From: Coenobita brevimanus
Lineage: Eukaryota > Arthropoda > Malacostraca > Decapoda > Coenobitidae
Reading direction: 5' to 3'
Length of the DNA: 64,000 nt
NCBI GenBank assembly: GCA_032717465.1
Contig: JAVRFU010000148.1
Location: 62,001-126,000 of the forward strand
The notes below the pieces were generated by a model. That model saw only the letters and a list, made by a program, of their open reading frames with translations, was not told where the DNA came from and did no database searches. Positions 10,725 to 20,900 of this stretch are shown here, piece by piece; position 1 is the stretch's first letter; the number at the start of each line of letters is the position of its first letter. The position numbers and the translations under genes are program-made.

Positions 10725-11165
10725 ATTTGCTCAAACTGAACCCTGCCTAACCTCGAATGACCTAATTCAATCTAAAATAACCCAAACTAATCTAACAATC
10801 TCACCTAACCCAGTCTAATTGTATTTAACCTCACTATCTCACATAACCTCTCCATACCTAACCTAACTAATTCTGACGCAGCCTAACCACATCTAACCCT
10901 GCCTAATCCTAACCAGTCTCACTTAACCATACCATACCCGACCTAACCCAACCCAGTCAACCCTAAAATGACCTAATCCAACCGAACCTAACCCAGCCTA
11001 ACCTAACCAAATAAAACCCAACACAAAACACATCAAAACCGACGTATTCTAAAGCAATCTAACCTAATCCGTCTATATCTAGTCGATCTGAAGCCAACCC
11101 AACCAAAAATTATCTAGTCAGACCAAACCCTGCCCAAAGTGACCTAACCTAACTTTCGATCGCCA
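10725..11165. repeat. Degenerate telomere-like CCTAA (TTAGG) tract
   Basis: About 440 bp in which cctaac, ctaacc and close variants recur every few bases, together with caaccc and taaccc. The arthropod telomere unit is TTAGG, whose complement is CCTAA. The array is too degraded to be a functional telomere and reads like an old interstitial telomeric tract. A smaller patch lies at 604-637. Confidence 0.7.
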
Positions 11166-11244
11166 ATAAATCGCTTACTATAGAAGTTTTGGTGTCTGAA
11201 AGTATCCGGGTGTAACAGTCCAAGTTTCGCCGGTTCTGTGTACA

Positions 11245-11297
<53 letters not shown>

Positions 11298-11446
11298 AAG
11301 GAGATTAACCAGCCTTATTCAAAAATATTTCCATAAGAAAATCTTTGCTTGACCGATAGGAGGTGTCTGTGTGTTACCATGGCAACCTCCCACAACACCA
11401 CAGTTACATAAATACACTTCCCCGCCAGCAAGTTCCATTAGAGAGT

Positions 11447-11503
<57 letters not shown>

Positions 11504-11844
11504 ATATATGGCTGTGTCTAACGTGGATATCCATGTGTGTAAGTGCAGTACTATGTGCTACGGTGTAGCCTTATGTGTTCAGGTATAGCTGTATATATAT
11601 GAAGGTATGGCTATGTATATAGACACAGAACTTTGTGTTTCGAGTTATGGATATTTATGTGTAAATGAATCGACATATGTGATGATGACATTGTGTCGGA
11701 ATGAGTGGAGTTGAGGATACGTGTGTTGAGGTGGAACTGTGTGGAGGCGAGGTTGGAGTTACGTAGGTGGAGGCAGGGCTACGTGTGGAGATTTGGATAT
11801 GTAGAGGAATGGGTGCTTTTGTGGAGGGATGGCGTATGTCCTTA
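11166..11844. other. Non-coding stretch with two (GT)n microsatellites
   Basis: Holds (GT)n at 11249-11293 and (TG)n at 11449-11502 and GT-rich sequence to about 11780. No coding region or RNA gene recognised. Confidence 0.6.
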
Positions 11845-12156
11845 AGAGAAATACTCTGAGATGGTTTGGCTATATGGAGAGGATGGAGAATGAGAGACTG
11901 ACTACAAGAGTTTGTGAGTGAGGTGGAGGAGATGAGGAGAGGGATGGAGCGGAGAGGATGCAGAATAAGAGACTGACCAGAAGGATGCATGTGAGTGGGA
12001 TGGAGGGGGAGACCAAGGATGGTATGAAATGGAGAGGATGGACAATGAGAGACTGACTAGAAGAGTGCATATGAGTGAGATGGGAGGGGAGACCAAGGAT
12101 GAGATGGAAGGATGGACTGGAGAGGATGGGGAATGAGAGACTGACAGGAAGAGTGC
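11845..12156 (+). repeat. Degenerate tandem array derived from the RTE-1 C-terminal coding end
   Basis: Four adjacent units of about 60-95 bp, each containing a variant of ggagaggatggagaatgag followed by agactgac and gagtgaggtgga. In RTE-1 this stretch encodes ERMENERLTKRVYVSEVEGG. The first unit is preceded by the normal RTE-1 context (aatactctgagatggtttgg), so the array expanded from inside a LINE copy. Confidence 0.75.
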
Positions 12157-12285
12157 ACTGACTTTAGTAAGTGGTTTGTGAGAACTGGTATGTATGTATA
12201 TGAACTTGAATGTCCACATGTACTTGCTGCTTCTATCTGTCGGTCTATCTATCTGTCTATCTATCTATCCATCATGCTATCATAT
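12157..12285 (+). repeat. Dispersed repeat ending in TCTG/TCTA microsatellite, copy 2
   Basis: Near-identical to 9771-9895. It abuts the RTE-1-derived array on the left and the transposase relic on the right. Confidence 0.8.
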
Positions 12286-12289
12286 TTCT

Positions 12290-12835
12290 GTCAGTGGTTT
12301 CTAGACCAAACAGCACTCAATCCAGATTTTTCTAGCATGATGCTGTTCACAGATGAGGCATCTTTCACAAGAACAGGAATGTTCAATAGTCACAAAATGC
12401 ATGGGGTGAGACCAATCCCTATATTACATGGTGGAGAGGATATCAGCATCGCTGTTCTATACATGTATGGTGCAGCATAATTACTGTGGTGATTGTATCA
12501 TAGGTCCACATGTACTTCCTGGTCGCCTAACAGCCCCTATGCATCGTGATTTCTTAAAGCAGGATTTACTGCCATTACTAGATGATGTACCTCTAGCAAG
12601 GTGCAGAAGCATGTGGTACATGCACGACGGTGCACCTGCGCACTTCAGCATGACTGTACGGGAATATCTTGATGCCCAGTTTCCCAACAGGTGGATAGGA
12701 AATGGCGGTCTCATCTCCTGGCCAGCATGATCCCCTGACCTAAATCCCTTTGATTTCTACCTGTAGGGCCATCTAAAATCACTAGTTTATGAAATGTCTG
12801 TTGACACTGAGGATGAACTACTGTACCCGTTCATG
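12290..12835 (+). pseudogene. Mariner/IS630-type transposase relic
   Basis: Two frames are needed. The first gives MLFTDEASFTRTGMFNSHK (first catalytic Asp); the second, from about 12480, gives GDCIIGPHVLPGRL, WYMHDGAPAHFS (second Asp) and SPDLNPFDFYL (third Asp), followed by a stop and GHLKSLVYE. This matches the catalytic half of the DDE_3-type transposases of the Tc1/mariner superfamily common in insects and crustaceans. One frameshift and at least two stops make it non-functional. I saw no terminal repeats. Confidence 0.8.
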
Positions 12836-13236
12836 TGATTGTGTACGTACTACACCACGTGCATTTGCGCATGTGCGTAGTTTATGGTTCGGCGATGTCA
12901 AGTATATAATGAAGGTGGAGGGAGACATGTGGAACCCCTGTTGTAATGTACGTACATGAGTCTGTTTTCATGTATTTACATTAGTCTGGCAGGGACTGTT
13001 TAATTCCCCTAATGTCAAACATTATGATACAGTTAACAAAATCATTTCTCAGTGACAGACACTGAGATTGCTAGAAATACTGATTGTTATTTTTCAGAAT
13101 CATACTCCATTTACTTTGCTACCATACTGAATGTTATGCTGATGTCAGAGAGCTGGAAGTTAATGTGGAAATGGTAGCATATCTGCATCGGTGAGCAGGT
13201 CACAACCGTATGCTGTGTACTACACCACGATTTATT

Positions 13237-13972
13237 ACAGGCTTAGTGGATGAGTTTGGGAGAGTGTGTAAGAAACAGAATCTAGAGGTGAATGTAGGGA
13301 AGAGTAAAGTGATGGTCTTTGAGAGAGGTGAAGTCAGTGAATGTACAGCAAGGTTGGATGGTGATGAATTGGAAAATGTGAGTACGTTTAAGCACTTGGG
13401 TAGTGTGATGATTAAGGATGAAGGTTTGGAGGGTGAAGTGCTTGAAAGGGTACAGCAGGGAAAAAAAGGTTGCTGGCTCCTTGAAAGCAGTGATAAGAAG
13501 CAGGGAAGTGAGCATGGAAGTGAAAAAGTTACTACATGACAGTATTATGATACCAACTCTAACGTATTGAAGTGAAGCTTGGACGTTGCTGGAAGGACAC
13601 AAGTCAAGAGTGAGAGCAGTGGAAATGAGTTATTTAAGAGGAGCCTGTGGAGTCACATGGAGAGACAGGCTGACAAATGAGAATATAAAGGAGTGTTGTG
13701 GTGTGGATGTGATAGGAAGCGTTAGGAGGAATACACTGAGGTGGTTTGGCCAAGTGGAGAGGATGGAGGGTAAAAGACTGACGAAGAGAGTGTATGTGAG
13801 TGAGGTGGAAAGAGGAAGAGGGAGGGGGAGGCCGAGGATGAGATGGAGGGATGGGGTGGAGAGAGGGGTGTGAGATGGGAGCGGGGCAGTGAAATGGCGA
13901 GGGACAGGGCAAGGAGGCGATTTGTTTGTGGCCACCCTGAACGGGAGTGAGGCATCTGGCAATAGATAGATA
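13237..13972 (+). mobile_element. RTE-1 LINE, 3' fragment (RT thumb to tail)
   Basis: Plus strand. Encodes the C-terminal third of RTE-1 in broken frames: LVDEFGRVCKK, VNVGKSKVMVFERGE, then AVEMSYLRGACGVTWRDR and RGRGRPRMRWRDGVE, ending at the tail agtgaggcatctggcaatagatagatag. A 1-bp change in an A run near 13465 and a TGA near 13569 break the frame. Confidence 0.88.
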
Positions 13973-14847
13973 GTTTTTAAATGGCCATGTAATAAGTGTA
14001 TTACAATAATAATTAAATTGTTCAAGAACTCAATGTTTCAAATATTATACACCACAGTAAACATTATGTACAGTATTATCATCATTCGACCGTAACTATG
14101 GACAGCACATGGGTATAACAAGTGGAAGGGGGAGGGGGACGGGGTGAGGGACGAGGCACCAGTGTTCGGATTGGTACTAAGTATCCATAGGCTTGGCCTA
14201 GTACGGCACTTACTGTTTTCCGTTCATGTCCTGCATCTCATCAGTAGCTCATTTTCTTCCCCCCCCCCCCTATCATTGTAGAATAATGTGATTTTGTTTT
14301 TCAATAAGGGATTTATTCCCAAAGTTTGCCAGTGCCATTCAGTAATACCCTGTATATAACAGCAGAAGGCACAATACTCTGTTCTACTTTACTCACACCA
14401 GCTGATTATGACCTCTGTTTATTAGTAAATCATTAATTTTCAGTACCTTTGTTTCCACTCCATCTCTCACCTCTCGTATTTCTCTCTAGCCCTTTGAATA
14501 CTCTCGGCATTCAAAGATAATTCATCAGTACATAAAAGCTCCCAAGGTAGTAACTAACGGACAAGTGCCAGGATAACAGCATAGGATTAAACACAGAACT
14601 CTGACGCAACCCACTCACAGAATTCCTTGCTTCACCCTCCACCCTCTCTCACACACAGCTGCCTCTTCATACAGCAGCTGCATCAATAACCTGTCTTTCC
14701 ACAGCCCATTTTTACTGTCAACCATGAAACTGTATTAAATGCCTTCCCCAAATCCACAAAGACAGCAGTACAGTATGTCCCCCTCCCCCCCTCTGGCACC
14801 TGCCTTGTTCGTTAGTTCCTTCAGGGGGTGGGGGGTGAGGATAATTG
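13973..14847. other. Non-coding stretch with a small LINE RT scrap
   Basis: Mostly unrecognised. Minus-strand 14660-14765 reads like a short RT piece (DFGKAFNTVSW), suggesting a further LINE scrap. A C run lies at 14262-14271. Confidence 0.4.
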
Positions 14848-15025
14848 TAGCAGCCGTGGCTCAGTGGGTTAAGAGTGTTCAGGTCTGATTGAAGGGTCAG
14901 AGGTTCGCATCCACCCAAGTCACTGGTAGACATCAGGAAGGGCACCTGGTCATAAAAAGCTATATGCTCCAAAACAAGGTCCCCTACCCAGGGGCAATGC
15001 CTTAGCCCTTATCGAAAAAAGGGGA
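14848..15025 (+). mobile_element. tRNA-derived SINE
   Basis: The 5' part has a pol III A-box-like tggctcagtgggttaagag and a B-box-like ggttcgcatcc about 50 bp apart, the layout of a tRNA head. The body has aagggcacctggtcataaaa, a phrase seen in several animal SINE bodies, and the 3' side has an A-rich stretch (cgaaaaaagg). It ends directly against an RTE-1 tail at about 15035. It is not a functional tRNA: there is no foldable 3' acceptor half. Confidence 0.65.
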
Positions 15026-15034
15026 CATGGAGTC

Positions 15035-15425
15035 TATCTATCTATAGCCCGACGCCCTAATCCCGCAAAGGATGGCCGCAGACAAAACGCCTCCAAGTCA
15101 CTCTGTCACCCACCATTTGACTACCCTCCCCCCAACTCACCCCCCCCTCCCTCATATACCTCTCAACTCCATCCCTCCACCTCATCCTCGGTCTACCCCT
15201 CCCTCTCCCTCCGTCCACCTCACCTACATACACCTTCTTAGTCAGTCTTTCATTCTCCATTCTCTCCACATCTCCAAACCACCTCAGTGTATTTCTCCTA
15301 ATCTTCTCAACCACATCCACATCTACCCCACAACGTTCCTTCACTTCTTCATTCGTCAACCTGTCCCTCCACGTCACTCCACATCCTCCTCTCAAGTAAC
15401 TCATTTCCACTGCTTTCACTCAAAA
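15035..15425 (-). mobile_element. RTE-1 LINE, 3' fragment
   Basis: Minus strand, tail (CTAT)n at the left. Codes without interruption for about 120 C-terminal residues: AVEMSYLRGGCGVTWRDR, RRNTLRWFGDVERMENERL and GRGRGRPRMRWRDGVERYM, ending WRRFVCGHPLRD with a stop before the tail. 5'-truncated. Confidence 0.88.
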
Positions 15426-15689
15426 AAAGGGTAAACTCCCTGACTCCATCTTTCTTCTCCCTAACTCTTACCTTCCTTCTCCCTCACTCTACCTTTCTGC
15501 TATGTATCAAGCACTACATTCTGTCCTGTTTTCACTTCATACTTCCATCACAAAGTCACCTTATACCTAGGGGTTCCCTTGTCCAGCCAGACTACATCTC
15601 TGGCTTCTACTCTACTCCATACTGTACTCATTGCCATCTTCAGTAACTCACCCTAAGTTTATTTTGTCTACTTGTCTACCTCCCATGTT
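15426..15689. other. CT-rich unassigned stretch
   Basis: Nothing recognisable; CT-rich with short repeats of cttccttctccctcactct type. Confidence 0.4.
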
Positions 15690-15830
15690 CGTATTTTTAG
15701 TTACAGGAGCTGATTTCCGGGGAGGGGCACTAACCCTTTGCCAACCCACTTGTCGCCACGTACGGAACACGTATTGGTTGGTTATACAGTTACCACCCAG
15801 TGTTGTAAATGCTTTCCAGGTTTAGAGGAA
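15690..15830 (-). mobile_element. Fragment of the RTE-1-tailed SINE-like element
   Basis: Matches the body of the short element (aggggcactaacc, aacccacttg, gttaccacccagtgttg, ctttcc), minus orientation, without its tail. Confidence 0.6.
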
Positions 15831-16198
15831 ATCAAGAGTGAGAGCAGTGGAAATGAGTTATTTAAGAGGAGCATGAGGAGTCTCATGGAGAGACAAACAA
15901 ATGAGGAAGTGAAGGAGTGTTGTGATGTGGATGTGAAAGGAAGCGTTGAGGAGAAACACACTGAGGTGGTTTGGCCATGTGGAAAGGATGGAGTCAGAGA
16001 CTAACAAGGAGAGTGTGTGAGTGAGGTGGAGGCCAAGGATGAGATGGAGGGATGGAGTGGAGAGGCATATGAGAGAGAGGGGTGTGAGGTGGGAGCAAGG
16101 CAGTGAAATAGCGGGGGACAGGGCAATATGGAGGTGTTTTGTTTGTGGCCACCCCTTGTGGGATTAAGACGTCTGGCAATAGATAGATAGATAGATAG
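15831..16198 (+). mobile_element. RTE-1 LINE, short 3' fragment
   Basis: Plus strand, starts at the RTE-1 stretch for SRVRAVEMSYLRGA and runs with several small indels to caatagatagatagatagat. Non-coding now. Confidence 0.85.
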
Positions 16199-16629
16199 TC
16201 TACCCCCTCCTACTCTTTAAATTTCCACACCTCCCTCCACTACACAAAGCTTCTTGACTTCATGGCTTCTTGACTTCCTAAATTGGTTCCTAAACTTGAG
16301 GTGTGAGTCTGGTAGTTAATCCTATGACACAAACTGCTCACCAAATGTATCCTTCCCATCCCTCACCAACTTGCTGTTCCTTCTGAGACAAAAAAAATCA
16401 TTTGACTTCAAGTTCCTATCTACTCTTAAGTTATCTACCAATTTTCTTCCTAAACACAGCACAACAGGATACACTATCAAGGCTGGGGCTTACAAATTCT
16501 CGTAAGAGTGATGAAATGTCAGTTTTATAAAAGACATGGAGCTGAGACACTTCTTGGACCAGCCAACAACTGAGGTAAAAATTATATATGAAGTGAGGAA
16601 ACTTGATGATGTAAGTGTTAAAGAGTGTG
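16199..16629. other. Unassigned non-coding stretch
   Basis: No gene, repeat or RNA recognised. Confidence 0.4.
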
Positions 16630-16894
16630 TCTATCTATCTATTGCCAGACATCTTAATCCCATAAGGGGTGGCCACAAACAAATCGCCTCCATGTCGCCC
16701 TGTCCCCCACCATCTCACTGGCCTGCTCCCAGCCCACACACCCACCTCTCTCACATACCTATCCACTCCATCCCTTCTTTTCATTTTTAGCCTCCCCCTC
16801 CCTCTCCACCTCACTCACATACACTCTCCTTGTCAGTCTCTCACTCTCCATCCTCTCCACATGGCCAAACCACCTCAATGTGTTTCTCCTAACG
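16630..16894 (-). mobile_element. RTE-1 LINE, 3' fragment
   Basis: Minus strand, TATC tail at left, C-terminal coding scrap through the LRWFGHVERMESERLT region, ending at cctaacg where the RTE-3 insertion begins. Confidence 0.8.
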
Positions 16895-16905
16895 AGTGTG
16901 ACATT

Positions 16906-18549
16906 CAATCAATCAATCAATTATTTCCTGTGACTCCCCACGGGATGCATAGGGCCTCAATGAACTCTCCACCAATATTTGTCTCTTGCCATCTCCTTCA
17001 GGTCCCACCAACACTCCTCTCCTGCTTCCTTTTTCATTGTCCTCAACCAGGTTTCCATCGGCCTACCTCTACCTCTTCTTCCTCTAGCAGTCCACTCTGG
17101 CACATCCTGTATTAAACTACCTTCTTTTCTGTATATGTGCACCAGCCACTTCCAACAAGACAGTCTCACATATTCATTAACTGGTTCCACTCTCGTAATA
17201 ACCCTTACTCTTGCATCTGTAACTCTGTCTTGCCACTTTACCCCAAGAATCCTTCTCAGTATTTTATTCTCAAATCCTAATACTTTCTGTTCTGTTGCAA
17301 TTGTACTATACCATGACTCATGCCCGTAAATTAAAATTGATCTAACCATGGACTTGTAAATTTTCACTTTAGTATGTACTGAAACCATATTATTATTCCA
17401 AACAGATTTCAACATTCCAACAGCTCACCAAACCTGTCTAATCCTCTCCTCAATTTCATTGTTTAATGATCCATTAGATGATACAATCGTTCCCAGATAT
17501 TTAAAGTTTTTTACATTCTTCACCACATTATTCCCAATTACACAATCGATTTGGTTCTCCACGTTCATATTAATAATTTCAGTCTTTCCACAGTTTATTA
17601 CCAATCCCACTTTTTCTCCTTCCTCCACCAGACAATGAAGCACCCTCTGCATCTCGTAAATACTTCCGCAAATCGGTACAATATCATCAGCATAGACCAA
17701 ATCCATCAGCTTCTTATTTTCTTTTCAGTTAATTCCTGCACCTGTTCTCCTTACAACTTTTTTCATAACATAATCCATAACCAAAACAAACAACAATGGT
17801 GAAAGAACTCCTCCTTGAATCACTCCTGACCTAACTTGAAATGGATCACTCAAAGAACCACCCACCATAACCTTACAAAAAGTACCTTCATGCAGGCTTC
17901 TAATAATATTTACGAACTTTTCTGGTATACCATAGAATCTCATAATTTTCAACATAGCTCCACGTGAAACACTATCAAACGCCTTTTCAAAATCCACAAA
18001 ACACATGCTAAGTGGCATTTTCATCTCATTAGCTTGTTGCATTAGATGCCTTACAATAAATATATGATCATTACAACCTCAACCCTTTCTAAATCCCGCT
18101 TGTTCTTCTCTTAAAATTTTATCAATTACTGGCTCTATTCTGTTCAACAAGATTTTGGAAAAGACTTTTGCAACTACAGGTGTCAAAGTTATCCCCCTCC
18201 AATTGCCACACACACTTAAATCTCCCTTTTTTGGTATTTTTATAATCACTCCATTTTTTCACTCTTCTGGAATTCCACCATTATCCCAAGCCACATTAAA
18301 AAGTTTCAAAAGCGCATTCATCAACTTGTCATTTTCCATTTCAAGCATTTCAGAGAATATTCCATCCTCACCTGGGGCCTTAAAATTCTTTAACTCCTTT
18401 ATAGATTTTGCTATTTCTTCCAATGTTATATCCCCTGTTTCTATCTGCAAATCTCTCTCGGCTGGCAAAATGTCCTCTTCAGCTGGGATTGGTCTATTTA
18501 GAACAGATTCAAAGTGCTCTTTCCACCTTCCTTTTATATCCAAATCTTT
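16906..18549 (-). mobile_element. RTE-3: second RTE/L1-like LINE with TTGA tail, 5'-truncated
   Basis: A 1644-bp minus-strand insertion flanked by an 11-bp duplication, AGTGTGACATT, at 16895-16905 and 18550-18560. The 3' end is a (TTGA)n tail, seen as caatcaatcaatcaatt at 16906. Reading minus: linker and RT start (GRWKEHFESVLNRP), RT with KAPGEDGIFSEML, GITLTPVVAKVF, FVDFEKAFDS, GVLSPLLFVLVMDYVMKK and DLVYADDIV (catalytic YADD), then NFKYLGTIVSSNGSL and the C-terminal RRILGVKWQDRVTD region. In-frame stops at several places (for example after GGIPEE and after RTGAGIN) show decay, but most of the RT is readable. Confidence 0.9.
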
Positions 18550-18654
18550 AGTGTGACATTAGACAGAAATAATTATATGGAGAGAATGGATGCAGATATG
18601 ATGGTGAAAAGAGTTTAGAGGTGAAAGGAGGCATGGTAGGACAAGAACCTATCA

Positions 18655-18785
18655 TAATTATCTATCTACAGCCAGACACCATAATCGTCTAAAGGGTGGC
18701 CACAGACAAATCGCCTCCATGTCACCCTGTCCCTTGCTATTTTGCTGCCTTTCCCCCAACTTACACCCCTCTCTCTCACAGAGCA
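18655..18785 (-). mobile_element. RTE-1 3'-end fragment
   Basis: Minus strand, tatctacagccagacacc tail followed by about 100 bp of RTE-1 C-terminal end. After it a short stretch (agaggatggatggatatag) resembles another LINE C-terminus on the plus strand. Confidence 0.7.
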
Positions 18786-19471
18786 AGAGGATGGATGGAT
18801 ATAGTAAATGATCATATATGAAGGCAAGGTACGGAAGCTGATAAGGCTAGGAAACTGAGGCAAATATGGTGACTTATATTACACAGGGGAAAATACATGA
18901 TAAACAATTGGAAAGTAATATTATGTGTAAGAAAACCATCATCCCTCCCTCCTTTCCCATCCAAAGAGAGGGTAAGGTAGGGTTTAGAATGCAGGAGAAT
19001 AGAAAAATATGATAAAGTGAATAATGAGCACCTTAGTCAATAATATGGAGTATAAAACCACTCTGGTACTGCAAAGGAATGTCTTCATGCAGTGGTGCCA
19101 ATAGACAAACATTCCCAACTTCCTAAACCCCAAGAGGAGCATGGTGGACTGCAGAAGAAGGGCAACATCAGCCTGCAAACCCCCAGATTTAGTCTGGAAC
19201 AAAATGCAACCACATTCAGGTACTTACTAGACAGTGGAGATAATTGTCAAGGTGACTGCCAGAGATCGGGCAGCGTGTAGAGCCGCCATTAGGTGACCAA
19301 GGCTGACGCAGGCAAGCATGTTGGAGCCGTTATGTACGATATGATACGATGACATGGATGTTTCCACGGCTGAGTCAACTCTAACCTGAAAGTGAAAATT
19401 ATATATTAACCATTTCAGTCTCTGGTTAAGTTCATAACATTCTCTGAAGACAGCAAGATTTTGCATGGTTC
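18786..19471. other. Unassigned non-coding stretch
   Basis: No supported gene. A plus-strand piece at 18780-18900 resembles a LINE C-terminal scrap (RGWMDIVNDHI). Confidence 0.35.
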
Positions 19472-19532
19472 TATCTATCCATCTATTGCCAGATGCCATA
19501 ATCCCATAAGGGGTGGCCACAAACAAATACAA
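19472..19532 (-). mobile_element. RTE-1 tail fragment, about 60 bp
   Basis: ctatctatccatctattgcc, then agatgccataatcccataag and ggtggccacaaacaaat, the last bases of RTE-1 only. Confidence 0.7.
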
Positions 19533-20225
19533 GCATTTTCCTGAATATTTCCAAGAAAATTGATGGCATGAACTGGGAGGTTTGGGGTGAGTTGGCCTGG
19601 AATAACCCTGCAGCCTTCATGGGGTGGCACTGATGTAATGGTGGACAGCAGAAGAGGAACTTCCACCTGCAGCCCACTCGGTTCATGTTGCTCAATGAAC
19701 CGGGGGCTGCAACTACTATTACTTATACTACAAACTTGGCATAAAATTGAAAAATCACCTTGAAACTGAGCTGAAATAATACGGTACAATGCCAGTCACA
19801 AAGAAGTGCCATGGAAAGGATTTTGAGTCACAACACTTTTTTCTGTCAGAGCTGAATGAAATAAAGCTACAAGAGGCTGAAATCTAGGCCAGGTCAAGGT
19901 GAAAGAACTATCATAATTAAAACACGATGCATGTCAGTGCCTTACTTAAAGTCTGTGACCCTGATTCATGGTTTCTGTCTGTTAAATACACCTGGGGACT
20001 ACAAACTGATGGCTGTGATTAGTGGCACTCACATAATTAGCTGGCTACACTCCCTGATTATACAAACATCCCTCAATTCCCTCCTTATCCCGTTAAAGGA
20101 AGCTGTAGTGGATCCAGTCCCTGGCTATACAAACATCCCTCAACTCCCTATCCCCTGAAAGAAGGATGGTGTACTGTGAGAAGAGCAATTTTGGTGTGAG
20201 CCACTGTGTTTACATCTGCTGAAGT
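19533..20225. other. Unassigned non-coding stretch
   Basis: No gene seen. Two similar phrases (ctatacaaacatccctcaa) lie near 20056 and 20125, a small local duplication. Confidence 0.4.
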
Positions 20226-20563
20226 ACAATAACCACATACACACACACACATTTTAAATAATATGCAGATAATGTGGAATGATAACTAAACTCTTGCTCT
20301 CCCCACACTGCTCAATATCCAGCAGCCTCCCTAATCAGTCTCTCACTTGTGAGGTCACCCTCTATGACCTTGTCCTAAGTCTTCCTCAGTCTGCCTCTCG
20401 CAATAGTACCCAAAATATTCACCTCAGCACACTCCATACACATGATTACAAATAAAATGCTTAGCCAACAAGGGTGATGCAAAGAGAAAGCTATACAGTA
20501 CATGGTATCTATGCTATGTCTTCACCTGGATTGGGCATTAAAATAAAGTACGCTGGTACTACG

Positions 20564-20802
20564 TGTAATAATTGTCCGTAAATACGGCAGGAACACAAAA
20601 ACAACAAAAAGGCCACAATAAAAGCCGGCTGGTGGGCAGTCTCCAAGAGAGTCTATTTTGTTCCAATAATGTTACAGGAGCTTTCAGTTGGCAACATAAG
20701 TATAAGTGTTTTAAATAAATAACAATATATTACTAATAGATTCAAGAATAATAATATTGTATTTCCGGTACTATAAGTAAAATATAAGCCAATAATATTA
20801 CA
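20564..20802 (-). repeat. Gypsy 3' LTR (left copy)
   Basis: 239 bp, begins TGTAATAATTG and ends ATATTACA in plus-strand reading; identical to 25069-25307 by eye. Confidence 0.96.
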
Positions 20803-20813
20803 TCTTCCTTTTT
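20803..20813 (-). other. Polypurine tract of the gypsy element
   Basis: On the minus strand AAAAAGGAAGA directly precedes the 3' LTR, the expected plus-strand priming site. Confidence 0.85.
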
Positions 20814-20900
20814 ATACTAAAAGAAAACTTCAATATGGTAAAATTGGAAAGATATCCTTATAAATAAAAGATGCTTGTGAAATTACTAAACATATCAATA

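Noticed and set aside
14848..14930. Functional tRNA gene
   Set aside because: Box motifs are present but no acceptor stem or full cloverleaf can be drawn; a SINE head fits better.
16140..16198. CRISPR-like array of GATA repeats
   Set aside because: Units are 4 bp with no spacers; a LINE tail in a eukaryotic genome.
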